Shown here one piece after another: positions 16,801 to 25,060 of a DNA stretch of 64,000 nucleotides. The DNA lies in contig JBHJGZ010000002.1 in the NCBI GenBank assembly GCA_050331295.1, forward strand, positions 1 to 64,000, given 5' to 3'. The translations under genes were made by a program, and so were the position numbers. This stretch comes from Kuafuiihalomonas sp050331295. GTDB taxonomy: Bacteria; Myxococcota; Kuafuiibacteriia; Kuafuiibacteriales; Kuafuiibacteriaceae. Every line of letters begins with the position of its first letter. Position 1 is the stretch's first letter. The notes under the pieces were generated by a model. The model saw only the letters and a list, made by a program, of their open reading frames with translations, was not told the DNA's origin and did no database searches.

Positions 16801-19763
16801 TAGTGTCCGCACATGACGGGAATGGGCGCGTTCTTCAGATCCATGCCCATGACCTGGACCTTCATCATCCGCTCGGCGCGGGCCCGTCGTCGTCGGGGCA
16901 CGTTGCGCCGCATGAGGCTGTAATAGACTTCCTCTTCGCTTGGGTAGAGCTCGGGGACGTCTTCGATGGCCTTGACCGCTTCGGTGTCGCCCCTCGGGGT
17001 GGGCCTGCGGTCCAGGGCGCGCGTCGTCCCGGTTTCGAAGAGGTCCATGATCCCACCGAAGTGAGCCTCGGAGTCGGCCATGGCGCCGTGCTCGACGCGC
17101 ATGTACCAGTACCGCTCGGAGCGGAGGTCGCGCAGCTGGCCCGAAGTCCAGGTGACCGATCCGTCTCCATTCGTCGTGCCCAGCATCTTGAGCCGGCCGC
17201 GCCGCTCCTCGAGGCCGCACGGAGTCCGGTTCTTCTCGTCGTGGCCATAGACGTAGGCCACCCGCTCGTTCTGATGGGGAACGGGGAAATCGATGCGGTT
17301 CCAGAAGCTCCGAGCTTTCACCAGGCCATCGTCCGTGGGGGTTGCCGTCAGACCTCGACCGAACCAAAAACTATGGTTCTTCTCGCCGTACTCACGCCAG
17401 AGCTCCGCGTCTAGATAGGTGGCCTCGGTGCGGCCGTCGTCGATGAAGCTGGGGCGAGGCAGCAGCTGCAGGACGCCCGGAAACGCCGAGATGATCTGCA
17501 AGATCTGTTGCATCGAGAGCACCACGTCGAACGTGGCCAGCTTTCGAATCGTGGCCCCCTTACCCAGGAGGGTCTCCACGACCATGTGCGAGCCGTTGTT
17601 CGGCGTGCCCAGCATCACCAGTCGGGCGTCCCGCCGACGGACGAGGGTGTCCCAACGATCCGCATGCTGAGCGATGAACGCCCGGGCCAGCAGTCCGCCC
17701 ATGCTGTGAGCCACGAATCGAATCGGCTTGAGAGGGTGGGCCTCCATTAACCGTTCGATGGTGGCATCCAGGCGTGAGGCTGATTCGAACAGATCAGAGC
17801 GCCAGTCGTAGGGGAACTCTTCGACGTGAATTCTTCTCCCTTGGAGGTACTCGGCGAAGCTAGCGTAGGGACCCTGGAGCAGGCCTTCGGGATAAACGCC
17901 GGATTTGCCGATCCCGATGTCCTGGAGGCCGCCCAGGACAAGGTCCTTGATGTCGAGCCAGATCCGATTGCCCGAGCCTGCTTCGCCGTTTCGCTTGCGG
18001 TCGAGCTCGAGGTGCGAACCCATGATTCCAGGGAGCAGGATGACCACCGACTCGGGGTCTGCGATGGCGGACCGGGGAATGCCTCGTCCCAGGTCGCGCC
18101 TTCGAATCTCCTCCAGGTCGTCGGGGGGGGCCTCGAAGACCTTCACCTTCTCCAGGTCTTCTTCGGTGAGCCAGCGGACGGTTGCCATGCGGACGTCGTT
18201 TCGACCGAAGTAGGACAAATGATGGGCGTTGAGAGTCGTCACCCGCATGTTGTCGCTGTGGCCGATGCCGCCCAACATGGACGCGGTATCGACCACGAAG
18301 TCGTTGGGATTGGAGCTGAACAGCATCCAGTCCGTAAACATGAGGGCCAGCTTGCCGAGCGGGTTGCTGGACTCCACGTCTCCGGCGATCACCGCGAGCT
18401 GGAGCCCGTCGCGAGGCGGCACCTGCGCCAGCAAGCGGGTCATGGGTGAACCAGGGAGCATGGCTTCGATGCCCGGGACGAGCCGAGGATCGAGGCGACG
18501 CTCTGCCACCTCGAGCGTGAGCCGCTTCAATATCTCCAGGACCAGCCCTGCGGAGCCGCCGGTGATTGCACCGAGCGCAGAGTTCAGGAGCGACAGCAGG
18601 CCCGAGAGGAATACGTCCAGGTTCTGGGTGATGAGCGTCGTTCCTCGGACGGGAGCTGCCACCCGCACGTACCTCGATACCTTGAACTTTCCCTCCGGCC
18701 CGACCAGCAAGCTAAGCTGACGGAGCTTTTCCACCTCGTCGGCGACGTACTGGGCCTCTAGGGCCTTGGTCGAATCGGATTTGGACCGGCCGCCTACCCT
18801 TCCATCGGATGAAGTCGGCCGGCTTCGATCCTCTTCGTACTTTCGGAGGGCGCTTTCGCTGATCGTGTTGACCGAAAGCAGATCTCCGATCATGCCCCCA
18901 CGGGAGTAAGTGACGAGACTGACGTCTGCACCTTCAGGGAGTGCCTTCGCCAACTCGAGCGCGTTGTCGACGGGCCCATCGGAGAAGGAATGGTGCTCGA
19001 AGCCGAAGACGCCACCCGGAAAGTGGCTCTCGAGCCGGTCCCAGACGTCCGAACTGCCTTGGGATTCGAAGAGGGGCTTGAAGCTCAGCTCGGTGCTCGA
19101 CCCGGTGCCGTGAATGAACACGAGCATGGGCTCTACGACGGGACCTTCCTTCGAGAATTCCGTGGGCTCTTCCGCCAAACCGGCCCGGCTCCAACGGTAG
19201 AGTCCGGGGCCGCGCTTCAAGCGCACCTTCTCGACCGCGTGCATCAGCACTCGAGCGCCCAGGGTACTGACCGAGAACAGCTCTTCGACCCGATCTCCGA
19301 GCTGGTCCGTCAACTTGTCCTTCAGCTCTTCGAGCAGCCTCTCCTTGGCCCCTTCGAGGATACTGTCAGGGGTGAGCCTGAGCCGGGTAAGCTTGGACCA
19401 GATGAAACTGCCGATGGCGGAACGGGTCTCGTCGGTCGGATCGCGGAGGAGGGACAGATCCAGATCTTCGGGGTCTCCCCCCAACTCGACCAAGCGCTCC
19501 CGCAGTCGGTCGGCCCTCACGAACATCGTCGTTCCATCTGCGGCTTCGAGCGCGACGAGAGCATCACCCAGCTCCACTTTGGCTTCGGCAGCTTCGCCGC
19601 GGACGCCGGGTGAGAGGTCGTAGACGGCTTCGACCTCCACCGGGAGCGCCGGGGCCTTGCCTCCGGCCCCTCGGGAGGTACTGGGTCGAAGCAGCGTAGG
19701 TAGTTCTCCGCCGCCTTCGGAAACGAGTGAACCGGGAATGCGAATCGACGTTTTCTCGCTCAT
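13875..19763 (-). CDS. Giant double alpha/beta-hydrolase (lipase-like) and CHAT protease protein
   Basis: A 1962-aa protein from the ATG at 19763. A first hydrolase domain has the HGTGSS oxyanion loop and nucleophile Ser287 in TYSRGG. A second, LCAT/PGAP1-like, has LLPGIMGS and Ser687 in AHSMGG. Residues ~1340-1530 form a CHAT caspase-like domain, with His1413 in AIAAHGVF and Cys1456 in FLNCCHLG as the expected dyad. An alpha-helical (TPR-like) solenoid follows. The last ~40 residues are a Lys/Ala/Pro tail like histone H1. CHAT proteases act in bacterial conflict and death pathways, and lipase domains could attack membranes. It stands alone between IS remnants, so no partner is obvious. A possible upstream start adds up to 35 residues. 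Confidence 0.85.
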   Translation of the reverse strand: MSEKTSIRIPGSLVSEGGGELPTLLRPSTSRGAGGKAPALPVEVEAVYDLSPGVRGEAAEAKVELGDALVALEAADGTTMFVRADRLRERLVELGGDPEDLDLSLLRDPTDETRSAIGSFIWSKLTRLRLTPDSILEGAKERLLEELKDKLTDQLGDRVEELFSVSTLGARVLMHAVEKVRLKRGPGLYRWSRAGLAEEPTEFSKEGPVVEPMLVFIHGTGSSTELSFKPLFESQGSSDVWDRLESHFPGGVFGFEHHSFSDGPVDNALELAKALPEGADVSLVTYSRGGMIGDLLSVNTISESALRKYEEDRSRPTSSDGRVGGRSKSDSTKALEAQYVADEVEKLRQLSLLVGPEGKFKVSRYVRVAAPVRGTTLITQNLDVFLSGLLSLLNSALGAITGGSAGLVLEILKRLTLEVAERRLDPRLVPGIEAMLPGSPMTRLLAQVPPRDGLQLAVIAGDVESSNPLGKLALMFTDWMLFSSNPNDFVVDTASMLGGIGHSDNMRVTTLNAHHLSYFGRNDVRMATVRWLTEEDLEKVKVFEAPPDDLEEIRRRDLGRGIPRSAIADPESVVILLPGIMGSHLELDRKRNGEAGSGNRIWLDIKDLVLGGLQDIGIGKSGVYPEGLLQGPYASFAEYLQGRRIHVEEFPYDWRSDLFESASRLDATIERLMEAHPLKPIRFVAHSMGGLLARAFIAQHADRWDTLVRRRDARLVMLGTPNNGSHMVVETLLGKGATIRKLATFDVVLSMQQILQIISAFPGVLQLLPRPSFIDDGRTEATYLDAELWREYGEKNHSFWFGRGLTATPTDDGLVKARSFWNRIDFPVPHQNERVAYVYGHDEKNRTPCGLEERRGRLKMLGTTNGDGSVTWTSGQLRDLRSERYWYMRVEHGAMADSEAHFGGIMDLFETGTTRALDRRPTPRGDTEAVKAIEDVPELYPSEEEVYYSLMRRNVPRRRRARAERMMKVQVMGMDLKNAPIPVMCGHYLGDPMAGPEALIDEHLVGGGLRQRVRLDLYPGPLNTSTVVLSRRTGEDEVRQTWSGAVVVGLGEFGNLTSRELRETVRSGVKRFLLRASEFGGRTDEGTAAPRPPLHLGSMLIGVNSTTSITPKESIDAIVMGVCQADEEFNREGPILHIDKLSFVELYTDTAISASYAVRALREDRKRELVQLGLELDVSEPFQQHDTMKSRLTMQLGEGYWPRVLVTSSDPCAECEAESSEPRRPRQGQLKYVYLSERARAEAVVQQTQPKRIERYVDRMIGGTTAQPEIGRNLFHLMVPRNFKSVAREMTRMVLVVDEVTANYPWEMIQSGDKPIVTEASVVRQLISTNRPAIPSSVRRSACVVADPSLDGVETWLDLQLPQLRGAAEEGAEIADLLRSSGYAVTFAGPNSSGANVLSAVFESHRILAIAAHGVFQQEDTDGLLQTGVVLDDGVLTATELAQMETLPELVFLNCCHLGRTIDGSDPREHMKSKNRLAASISSTLIENGVRCVVAAGWAVDDGAAKVFATRFFGDMLKGVTFGDAIKAARKATWDRSQSQNTWGAYQAYGDPQFVLEPTGDADDGDGDDFITAAELIDRIDGMRRAARDEGAPPLQQVEAEIKRLRNRSAPEWLERGDVQEALGHLYAEYKSSGGTGKSIEAYRRAIGGGTNESDYATIRSLEQLANMEARVAGNKLDQKATRSEAWKLLNSALTRLRSLEPRLASEKAEFMPWDLDTSSLNSEQSAVLGSTLKRAASVHNRDADTRAEVISLMEKARNAYLRAETKPGDPKFEAYQLLNRIQLDVLLTASRPLSDDELIERKQLVQQSIKATRQQFTTFWEAVGVANAELTIEMLDTLIDRRTKIDTERLLRRYHECIDRIPRSQRTMDSTIDHIRILSELWRIAPAEADHAKELEILADKLAKDFGSAQDGNAQAKPIDAKPAAKSAKAPRAKKSQPRKKAASRKPTPKKAPQRRRSKKK

Positions 19764-20249
19764 GATGTCAGGGCTCGGAGCCATCGAGATGGGACCTCGC
19801 ATCGACTCCGCAAGTCCAGTGCATGACGTGCTGAAGGCGGGAGGAGGGGCTCCTCGAGGCCAGCGCAACCGGCCCAGCGATCCGACGACGCGCTACGCCG
19901 TGATCACCGAAGATCTTCCCGCCATTCGGACCTGCGGCGAGGGTGCTGATCTTGATCCCTTGGTCTTGAACCCATACCTCCTGAACTCATGGCGGAACGG
20001 GAGAACGATACTGTCAGCATCAAGGTGACCGATGAAGTCACGCTTCTGATCGAAGGAATCCGAGCTGATGCCGCCGAGGGCGAGCTGCACCGCAGAACTC
20101 AACCTCGGAGTGATGCAGGGTCTCATTTTCAATTGACGGGTGTCTGGACGGACGGGGCCGCAGGCGCCGGAGATGGGGCGCACCGTGGGAGCCGGTCAAA
20201 CCTAGATCGCGAGCCGGAGTTGGCCGCAAGCCGGAGGCGGGCCGGTGCC

Positions 20250-20400
20250 GATGAGGACGTCGATCCGCACGGCGTGTATCCACTCGGCTGCCTCGGGCGC
20301 GAGGACGGCGCCCAACGGTCTCAACAGGCCGCTACAGCTCGGGCAGGCATGGCCACCGACGTCGTAGACCCGCGTCAGCAGCCGAGCCCGAAACCGGCCC
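20250..20400 (-). pseudogene. Possible IS91-type transposase C-terminal remnant
   Basis: On the minus strand one frame reads RARLLTRVYDVGGHACPSC, then GLLRPLGAVLAPEAAEW. This pattern (LL-RVF-D---CP-CGG--R---) is seen near the C-terminus of IS91-type transposases, where a Cys pair follows the LLxRV motif. Only some 40 residues are readable and both sides are interrupted, so this is at best a fragment. The pattern match is by eye. Confidence 0.3.
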
Positions 20401-20418
20401 GTGGATTGCCTCGGTCGC

Positions 20419-20446
20419 CTAGGGACCCCTCGAAGGTGGTCCCTAG
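20419..20446. terminator. Perfect hairpin, 9-bp stem
   Basis: CTAGGGACC and GGTCCCTAG flank a 10-nt loop. There is no T-run after it on either strand, so it is not a classic Rho-independent terminator. It could equally be the terminal hairpin of the IS remnant beside it. Confidence 0.4.
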
Positions 20447-20468
20447 TCGGTGAGAATTCCAGTGGTCT

Positions 20469-20630
20469 ATGAGTCGGAACAAACCGGCCGCAGCCGGTCC
20501 CCTCATCCTGAACATCGGCACCGGGCTCCCGCTGATTCTAGTGGTTTGGGCCTTCCAGCTTCGCTGGGGACAACATGCCCAATTCTTGTGGTTCGCCGCT
20601 TGCCGGTCAGGCAGCGATCCATTACACTAG
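20469..20630 (+). CDS. Possible 53-aa membrane peptide
   Basis: A short frame from ATG at 20469 to TAG at 20630 encodes a basic start (MSRNKPAAAG), one hydrophobic helix (LILNIGTGLPLILVVWAF) and a short tail. No clear ribosome binding site precedes it and no homology is recognised. Single-helix peptides occur in toxin-antitoxin and conflict loci, but chance cannot be excluded. Confidence 0.25.
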   Translation: MSRNKPAAAGPLILNIGTGLPLILVVWAFQLRWGQHAQFLWFAACRSGSDPLH

Positions 20631-20760
20631 AGATAACTAAGTATCCGCGGCGGACTGGCCGATTGCGCAAGGGGCGCATGCACTGGCGCGCGTCTTTTTT
20701 GAGGGAGCGGATAGCCACGTTCGACCACATCAGTACTTTCTCGTTTCCACGGAGGCCACC

Positions 20761-21795
20761 TTGGAAGTCCATGACCGTTGTCTTTCCGACCAGCTGGGTT
20801 CAGTAGGTGCCGTGATCGCGGCCCTGTCCCTCGTCGCCTGCGGCGCCAACCACCATTCGATCTATCGAAATGATCGCGTTCCCGTCGAAGCCAACGACCC
20901 ATCGCTCGGAGCGGTTACGATCGACGCCAAACAGCGGTTCATGCTCGTTGGTGTCAGTGGCGGTGACCGAATCGTCTGCACCGAACCGAGCCCCGATGCC
21001 CTGAGCGCTCGCGCCGCTGCTTTGTCCGGCAGCCTTAGTAAGGGAGATATCGGAGCCGCAATCGGCACCAGTAGCTCCGAATCGGCAGCCTCCATCGGCC
21101 TCCGAACTCAAACGGTTCAGCTTCTCCGAGACGCCTACTTCCGTCTCTGCGAGGCTTACCTGAACAAGGCCCTCAACAAAGAGCAGTACCTCTTGGCACT
21201 CTCGTATATTGACGAGGTCATGATCCAAATGCTGGTGGTCGACACCGTCGGCGGGACCCCTCGTCCACCCCCGGTTGTCGTATCACCCAGCCTCGCCGGA
21301 ATGACTTCGAAGTCGAGCTTCTCGGCAACAGATAGCGAAGACGACGACAAGGTCGACAGCTCGGGAGAAAGCAGTGTTTCGTCCGTCACCGGGAGCAGCC
21401 TCATTGCAACGAGCACCGCAGGTACTGGACTCAACGAGCATGAAGCCAAGGTGCTCATGAAAGCGTTGGCGCTCACCAATCGGTCTTCCCTCAACGTCTT
21501 TTGCTTCATGCTTATCCTTAAAGGGAAGGATGTGAATGAGACCGCTGAGAAAGAATGCCTCAAAGTGCTCAAAAAGATGCAAGTCACGGAGCAGATGAGA
21601 AAGACGCTGGAGAGTCAGCAGCAGCGACTCGGCAAGGCAGAGGCTGGACTGAAAGACACGCAAAGAAAGCTGAAGGAACTGGAGAAGATGTTTGCGTCCG
21701 ACTGCAAGGGCGACGCGAAATGCTACGATCGGGCCTTCCGTCAGGCCAAAATGCTCATCGATGCGGCGTCCAAGGACGTCCGAATCATCAAGTAA
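20761..21795 (+). CDS. Hypothetical lipoprotein with C-terminal coiled coil
   Basis: A 344-aa frame from a TTG at 20761; a GTG at 20812 is another option but would leave a very short signal. The hydrophobic run ends in SLVACG, a lipobox. The middle is Ser/Thr/Asp-rich (about residues 178-225), and residues ~270-315 form a Lys/Glu/Gln coiled coil (EQMRKTLESQQQRLGKAE). No family is recognised. It is divergent from the CHAT protein and convergent with the DUF4062-like operon, with a 192-bp IS66 end fragment just downstream. Confidence 0.6.
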   Translation: MEVHDRCLSDQLGSVGAVIAALSLVACGANHHSIYRNDRVPVEANDPSLGAVTIDAKQRFMLVGVSGGDRIVCTEPSPDALSARAAALSGSLSKGDIGAAIGTSSSESAASIGLRTQTVQLLRDAYFRLCEAYLNKALNKEQYLLALSYIDEVMIQMLVVDTVGGTPRPPPVVVSPSLAGMTSKSSFSATDSEDDDKVDSSGESSVSSVTGSSLIATSTAGTGLNEHEAKVLMKALALTNRSSLNVFCFMLILKGKDVNETAEKECLKVLKKMQVTEQMRKTLESQQQRLGKAEAGLKDTQRKLKELEKMFASDCKGDAKCYDRAFRQAKMLIDAASKDVRIIK

Positions 21796-21874
21796 GCCAT
21801 CGACCTCATCGGCCCAACGCTTTGAATGGCGAGTCTTCCGGGACTAGAGCCCCGCCAGGGGGCGAACCTGCTAT

Positions 21875-22066
21875 GTATCAGTTCGCCGTGCCCCGTCTTG
21901 GTTTGACGAAGCCGTCCGTGTCCCGGTGGGATCAGGGAAGGAGTCGGCAGGTTGTTCGAGCGTCGGGGAGGGCGCGGTCCGCGGACGTGCCCGGATTCAA
22001 TCATCCGGCCATTTGCCAGGGCAGAAGGAGCTCACCGCGGCGTCCGGCGCGCACGGCTTCAACAAT
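21875..22066. mobile_element. Solo IS66 end fragment
   Basis: This 192-bp stretch matches 11099-11290 of the IS66 element almost base for base: the same 23-bp terminal repeat (GTATCAGTTCGCC at the edge), the same spacer, and the same start of the tnpC 3' end, stopping at CTTCAACAAT. The copies differ at scattered bases. Only the tnpC-side terminus remains, so it is a deletion remnant or one-ended relic of a second copy. Confidence 0.85.
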
Positions 22067-22204
22067 ATTAGGGCGCAGAGGAAAGACGCGAGGGCCCGGC
22101 CGCGATAGTCGGACCACCTTCAACTTCTTTCGGGATGCCGTCGCTGTCGCTCAGTAGCCTCTCTTGGCTGGCCTCGGCCCGCCGATACTCCCAACCTGGG
22201 TCCC

Positions 22205-23356
22205 TTAGGTGCTTCGCGCGCGCAGGATCTGGCCTCTCGTCTTGGATCGGTCGAGCAACGTGTCGATCTGGTCGTAGCTGTCGAGCCACAGTAGGAAGTC
22301 CCGGATCCTTTGCCCCACGTCTTGGGGATCGTGGCACTTCACCAGATAAGCGAGCTGGATGAACCGCTCCGGATCCGACGCAAAGAATCCCCAGTCTTGT
22401 TTCGAAACGTGAATGTCCGGATTGCCGATATGGCGACGGATCTGAGTGTCCGTGACCGTCCGGTAGACAAGCACCAGGTGGAGCGGCCCCGTGTCTTCAT
22501 CCCAGCCGTCGACGGCCGTCCTGAACGGGTAGCCAACGAAGCGGACCGCGTCCGGATACGAAAATCGGTCCGGGCAAATGCTGACGATCACCGGCAGCCG
22601 GACCCCCCTTCGGGCGAATCGCAACGAGTAGCGGCCTGCTTCGGTGCTGGAGCGAGCACGGTCGACGGGCTTCAGCTCGACGTTCCGATGCAGCCCGGGA
22701 ATGCCGATCCGGCCGTCACGGCACTGAGCTTCGAGGGTCGACGCGATACGCTCATGGCGCTCCGTGAAAGTCATGAACTCCCATTCCGCCTCGGTATCGC
22801 TCTGTACTTTCTGCCGAAATCGCTGGGCGTGCCAGATGATGCACTCCGCCGTCAGCCGCTTCAGACCCGCCACGACCTCGGATATGAGCTGGTCACCCGA
22901 CTCAAAGAAGGCGATGACTTGGCCGTCGTCGAACGACATCCACTCTTTGACAAGCTCGGCGTACTCGCGATTGAGCTTCGGATCTGGGTTGTCCTTCAGA
23001 GCCTTCTCCGCAAAGACAAGCATCTTGGCTCTCGTGTGTTGCGCAGCTTCCGAGAACTCCTGATGGGTGGCAGTCAGCCCCCCCTTCGCCGTGAAGCCGC
23101 CGTGATTCACGAGGATTCCAACGAAGACGTCGCATTCGCGGCCGGCATCTATTGAAGCCTCTTGCGGGGCTTCGGCCCGAGCCGGCCACTCTTCGTTAAT
23201 GAGTACGTCCAGGAACGGGAGCTCCTTCTCAATTCTGGCTTTCAAACGCCGGCGAACGTCGCTTAGTGGCTCGTCGCTAAGGCGGTACGTATTGCGAGAC
23301 GAGATGAAGACTATGGCCTTCTGATACTTAATCGGTCGCTTCTTCCGACTCGCCAT
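22205..23356 (-). CDS. DUF4062-like conflict protein
   Basis: A 383-aa protein whose first ~130 residues follow the DUF4062 pattern: IVFISSRNTY, then helix, FLDVLINEEWPA, a sensor strand with ECDVFVGILVNHGG, and THQEFSEAA leading to AKMLVFAEKAL. DUF4062 resembles TIR/SLOG-type Rossmannoid domains and is common at the N-terminus of STAND and conflict proteins. The remaining ~250 residues are unassigned alpha/beta. It is last in an operon with two trypsin-like protease proteins; its start lies 12 bp after the stop of the middle gene. The likely role is as sensor or effector of that operon. Confidence 0.7.
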   Translation of the reverse strand: MASRKKRPIKYQKAIVFISSRNTYRLSDEPLSDVRRRLKARIEKELPFLDVLINEEWPARAEAPQEASIDAGRECDVFVGILVNHGGFTAKGGLTATHQEFSEAAQHTRAKMLVFAEKALKDNPDPKLNREYAELVKEWMSFDDGQVIAFFESGDQLISEVVAGLKRLTAECIIWHAQRFRQKVQSDTEAEWEFMTFTERHERIASTLEAQCRDGRIGIPGLHRNVELKPVDRARSSTEAGRYSLRFARRGVRLPVIVSICPDRFSYPDAVRFVGYPFRTAVDGWDEDTGPLHLVLVYRTVTDTQIRRHIGNPDIHVSKQDWGFFASDPERFIQLAYLVKCHDPQDVGQRIRDFLLWLDSYDQIDTLLDRSKTRGQILRARST

Positions 23357-23367
23357 GGCAAACCGGC

Positions 23368-25050
23368 CTAGGACGCTGTCCGAAGGGCACGGAGAACGGC
23401 CAACAGACCGACGCCTTCGTTCACCTTGTAGTTCCCGGGATGAGCTTTCGGCGTTCCCTCGATGGTCTTGCTCACGCTCGCCCGATGGATGGCGACCACG
23501 CGGCCGTTCCTGTCGAAGACTGGACTCCCGGAGCTACCGGGTTCGGTGTTGGCCTTGTAGTGGACCACCCTGATGGCGGCTCCTCCGAGATGGAGGTCGT
23601 GATCGATGACGTCGTTGCCGCCGAAGCTATAGCTCAGCACGGAGCCGCCGGGATAACCGATCGGATGGACCCAGCCCAAGTCCTGTTCGGTGTTGGAGGT
23701 CGGCTCTGGAAAGGGATTGTCGCGGTCCGAGAGCTTGACGGTCGTGGCATCCGATCCGAGACCCTCCAGTTGAGCTACGACGACGTCGTGCCGGTTCTGG
23801 TTGGACGCGCGTAGGATCCTCCGGACGGGGAAGCTGTAGCCCATCGGCATCACGTCTGTGGTCCAGCGCTCGAAACGCACTCGGGCCTCAGCGGGCCTCA
23901 GCTGGCGGGATTCGCGGGGATGGTCCGACAAGACATGCTCGTTCGTCACCAGCACCGGTCCCGGGAATCCTATGTCGAGTGCGTGGCCATCCATCAGAAA
24001 TCCAGTGCCCACGAACTTCTCGTTGTTTCGTCGCTCCACTCGCCCGATGCATGGATGAAAGCGCATCAGCATCTCGAGGTCGCGAGCGTAAATGAACCGG
24101 CCCTCAGCGACCAAGGCCTGAAGCTGTCGCCCCGCATCATCTCCGGCCTCACGCAGAGCGGCTCGAAGCGAGGCCGTTTCCGCGGGCTCGATGTGTCGTT
24201 TCCCGAAGACGCCGCGAGCTATGGCTCTCTCGAGCGCTTCGAAAGGCTTGACGCGTTCGCCGGCGTCCTGAGCATCCGCGAGCCAGATCTCGCGAAGTTG
24301 CCGATAGTCTCCGAAGGCCATGAAGGTGGAGCTTCGCATGGCTTCCCGTTCGAGTCGGTCGACGAACCTCTCGTAGATCCTGCGACCCGCGTCCCAATCC
24401 CCCTTGGCCATGAAGCCCTGAGCGAGAGCTGTCAGTTCCCAAACTCCAGCCTCGTCCACATCGGGCAGGTCCCGAATCAGCCGACTTCCAACGTCGGCCG
24501 CGTTTTCGCCGATTGCGATGCCCTCGTATTCGGCTCGCCAGGTCAAAGCAGCCACGTTAGCGCCGTTCCAGGCCGGGTCCAGCGGATAGGCCTCGTGGTA
24601 GCTCGAAATGGCGCGGGCCAGATGATCCTTGGCTCGCCCCTCGTCGCCGAGGGCCAGGGCGCTGACAAAATACTGCTTGTGGGTCCTTCCGATGAGCCCG
24701 AGGGTTTCGGAACGGTCCGTATTCGGCCCCGCAGCCGGAAGCGATGCCTTCAGGTCATTTAGCTTTTGCAGCGCGGTGTGCAGCTGGCTGGTATCGATCA
24801 GAGCTTGGGCCTCGAGGGTTCGGACCGCGGGCAACTCTACGTCCGGGAACACGGCGATGGTTTGAAGCATGGCCGAGAAGGCCCGCTCGTTTCGGAGGCA
24901 CTTGAGAAAGCGTGCGAGCTCTGCCGGGTCGACCTTCTTGCCGGCTCGCGCTTGGCTCGAGATATCGGCGATACCGCAGTCGAGCGCGGGTGGGCCATAG
25001 ACCCGCATGGATTCGATGAGCTCCTCAAACAGCCCCGAGTACGCCGACAT
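23368..25050 (-). CDS. TPR-S (TRAFs-binding-like) and trypsin-like protease protein
   Basis: A 560-aa protein from the ATG at 25050, 10 bp after the stop of the upstream protease-nuclease gene. Residues ~50-280 are helical repeats with the block ISSYHEAYPLDPAWNGANVA, typical of the TPR-S/DUF4071 (TRAFs-binding) region found in conflict effectors. Residues ~340-560 are a chymotrypsin-fold protease: His372 in TNEHVL, an Asp in RHDVVV, and Ser507 in GSSGSP. The protease may process a partner or target upon sensing. A matching TPR-S occurs in the protein at 37.0 kb. Confidence 0.8.
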   Translation of the reverse strand: MSAYSGLFEELIESMRVYGPPALDCGIADISSQARAGKKVDPAELARFLKCLRNERAFSAMLQTIAVFPDVELPAVRTLEAQALIDTSQLHTALQKLNDLKASLPAAGPNTDRSETLGLIGRTHKQYFVSALALGDEGRAKDHLARAISSYHEAYPLDPAWNGANVAALTWRAEYEGIAIGENAADVGSRLIRDLPDVDEAGVWELTALAQGFMAKGDWDAGRRIYERFVDRLEREAMRSSTFMAFGDYRQLREIWLADAQDAGERVKPFEALERAIARGVFGKRHIEPAETASLRAALREAGDDAGRQLQALVAEGRFIYARDLEMLMRFHPCIGRVERRNNEKFVGTGFLMDGHALDIGFPGPVLVTNEHVLSDHPRESRQLRPAEARVRFERWTTDVMPMGYSFPVRRILRASNQNRHDVVVAQLEGLGSDATTVKLSDRDNPFPEPTSNTEQDLGWVHPIGYPGGSVLSYSFGGNDVIDHDLHLGGAAIRVVHYKANTEPGSSGSPVFDRNGRVVAIHRASVSKTIEGTPKAHPGNYKVNEGVGLLAVLRALRTAS

Positions 25051-25060
25051 CTTCCCGTCC

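Larger units (their letters stand above)
19764..20760. other. Gene-poor region with IS traces
   Basis: About 1 kb between the divergent CHAT and lipoprotein genes. It contains a likely transposase trace (20250-20400), a perfect hairpin (20419-20446) and one possible small membrane-protein frame (20469-20630), described separately. The rest shows nothing I recognise. The promoters for both flanking genes should lie here. Confidence 0.4.
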
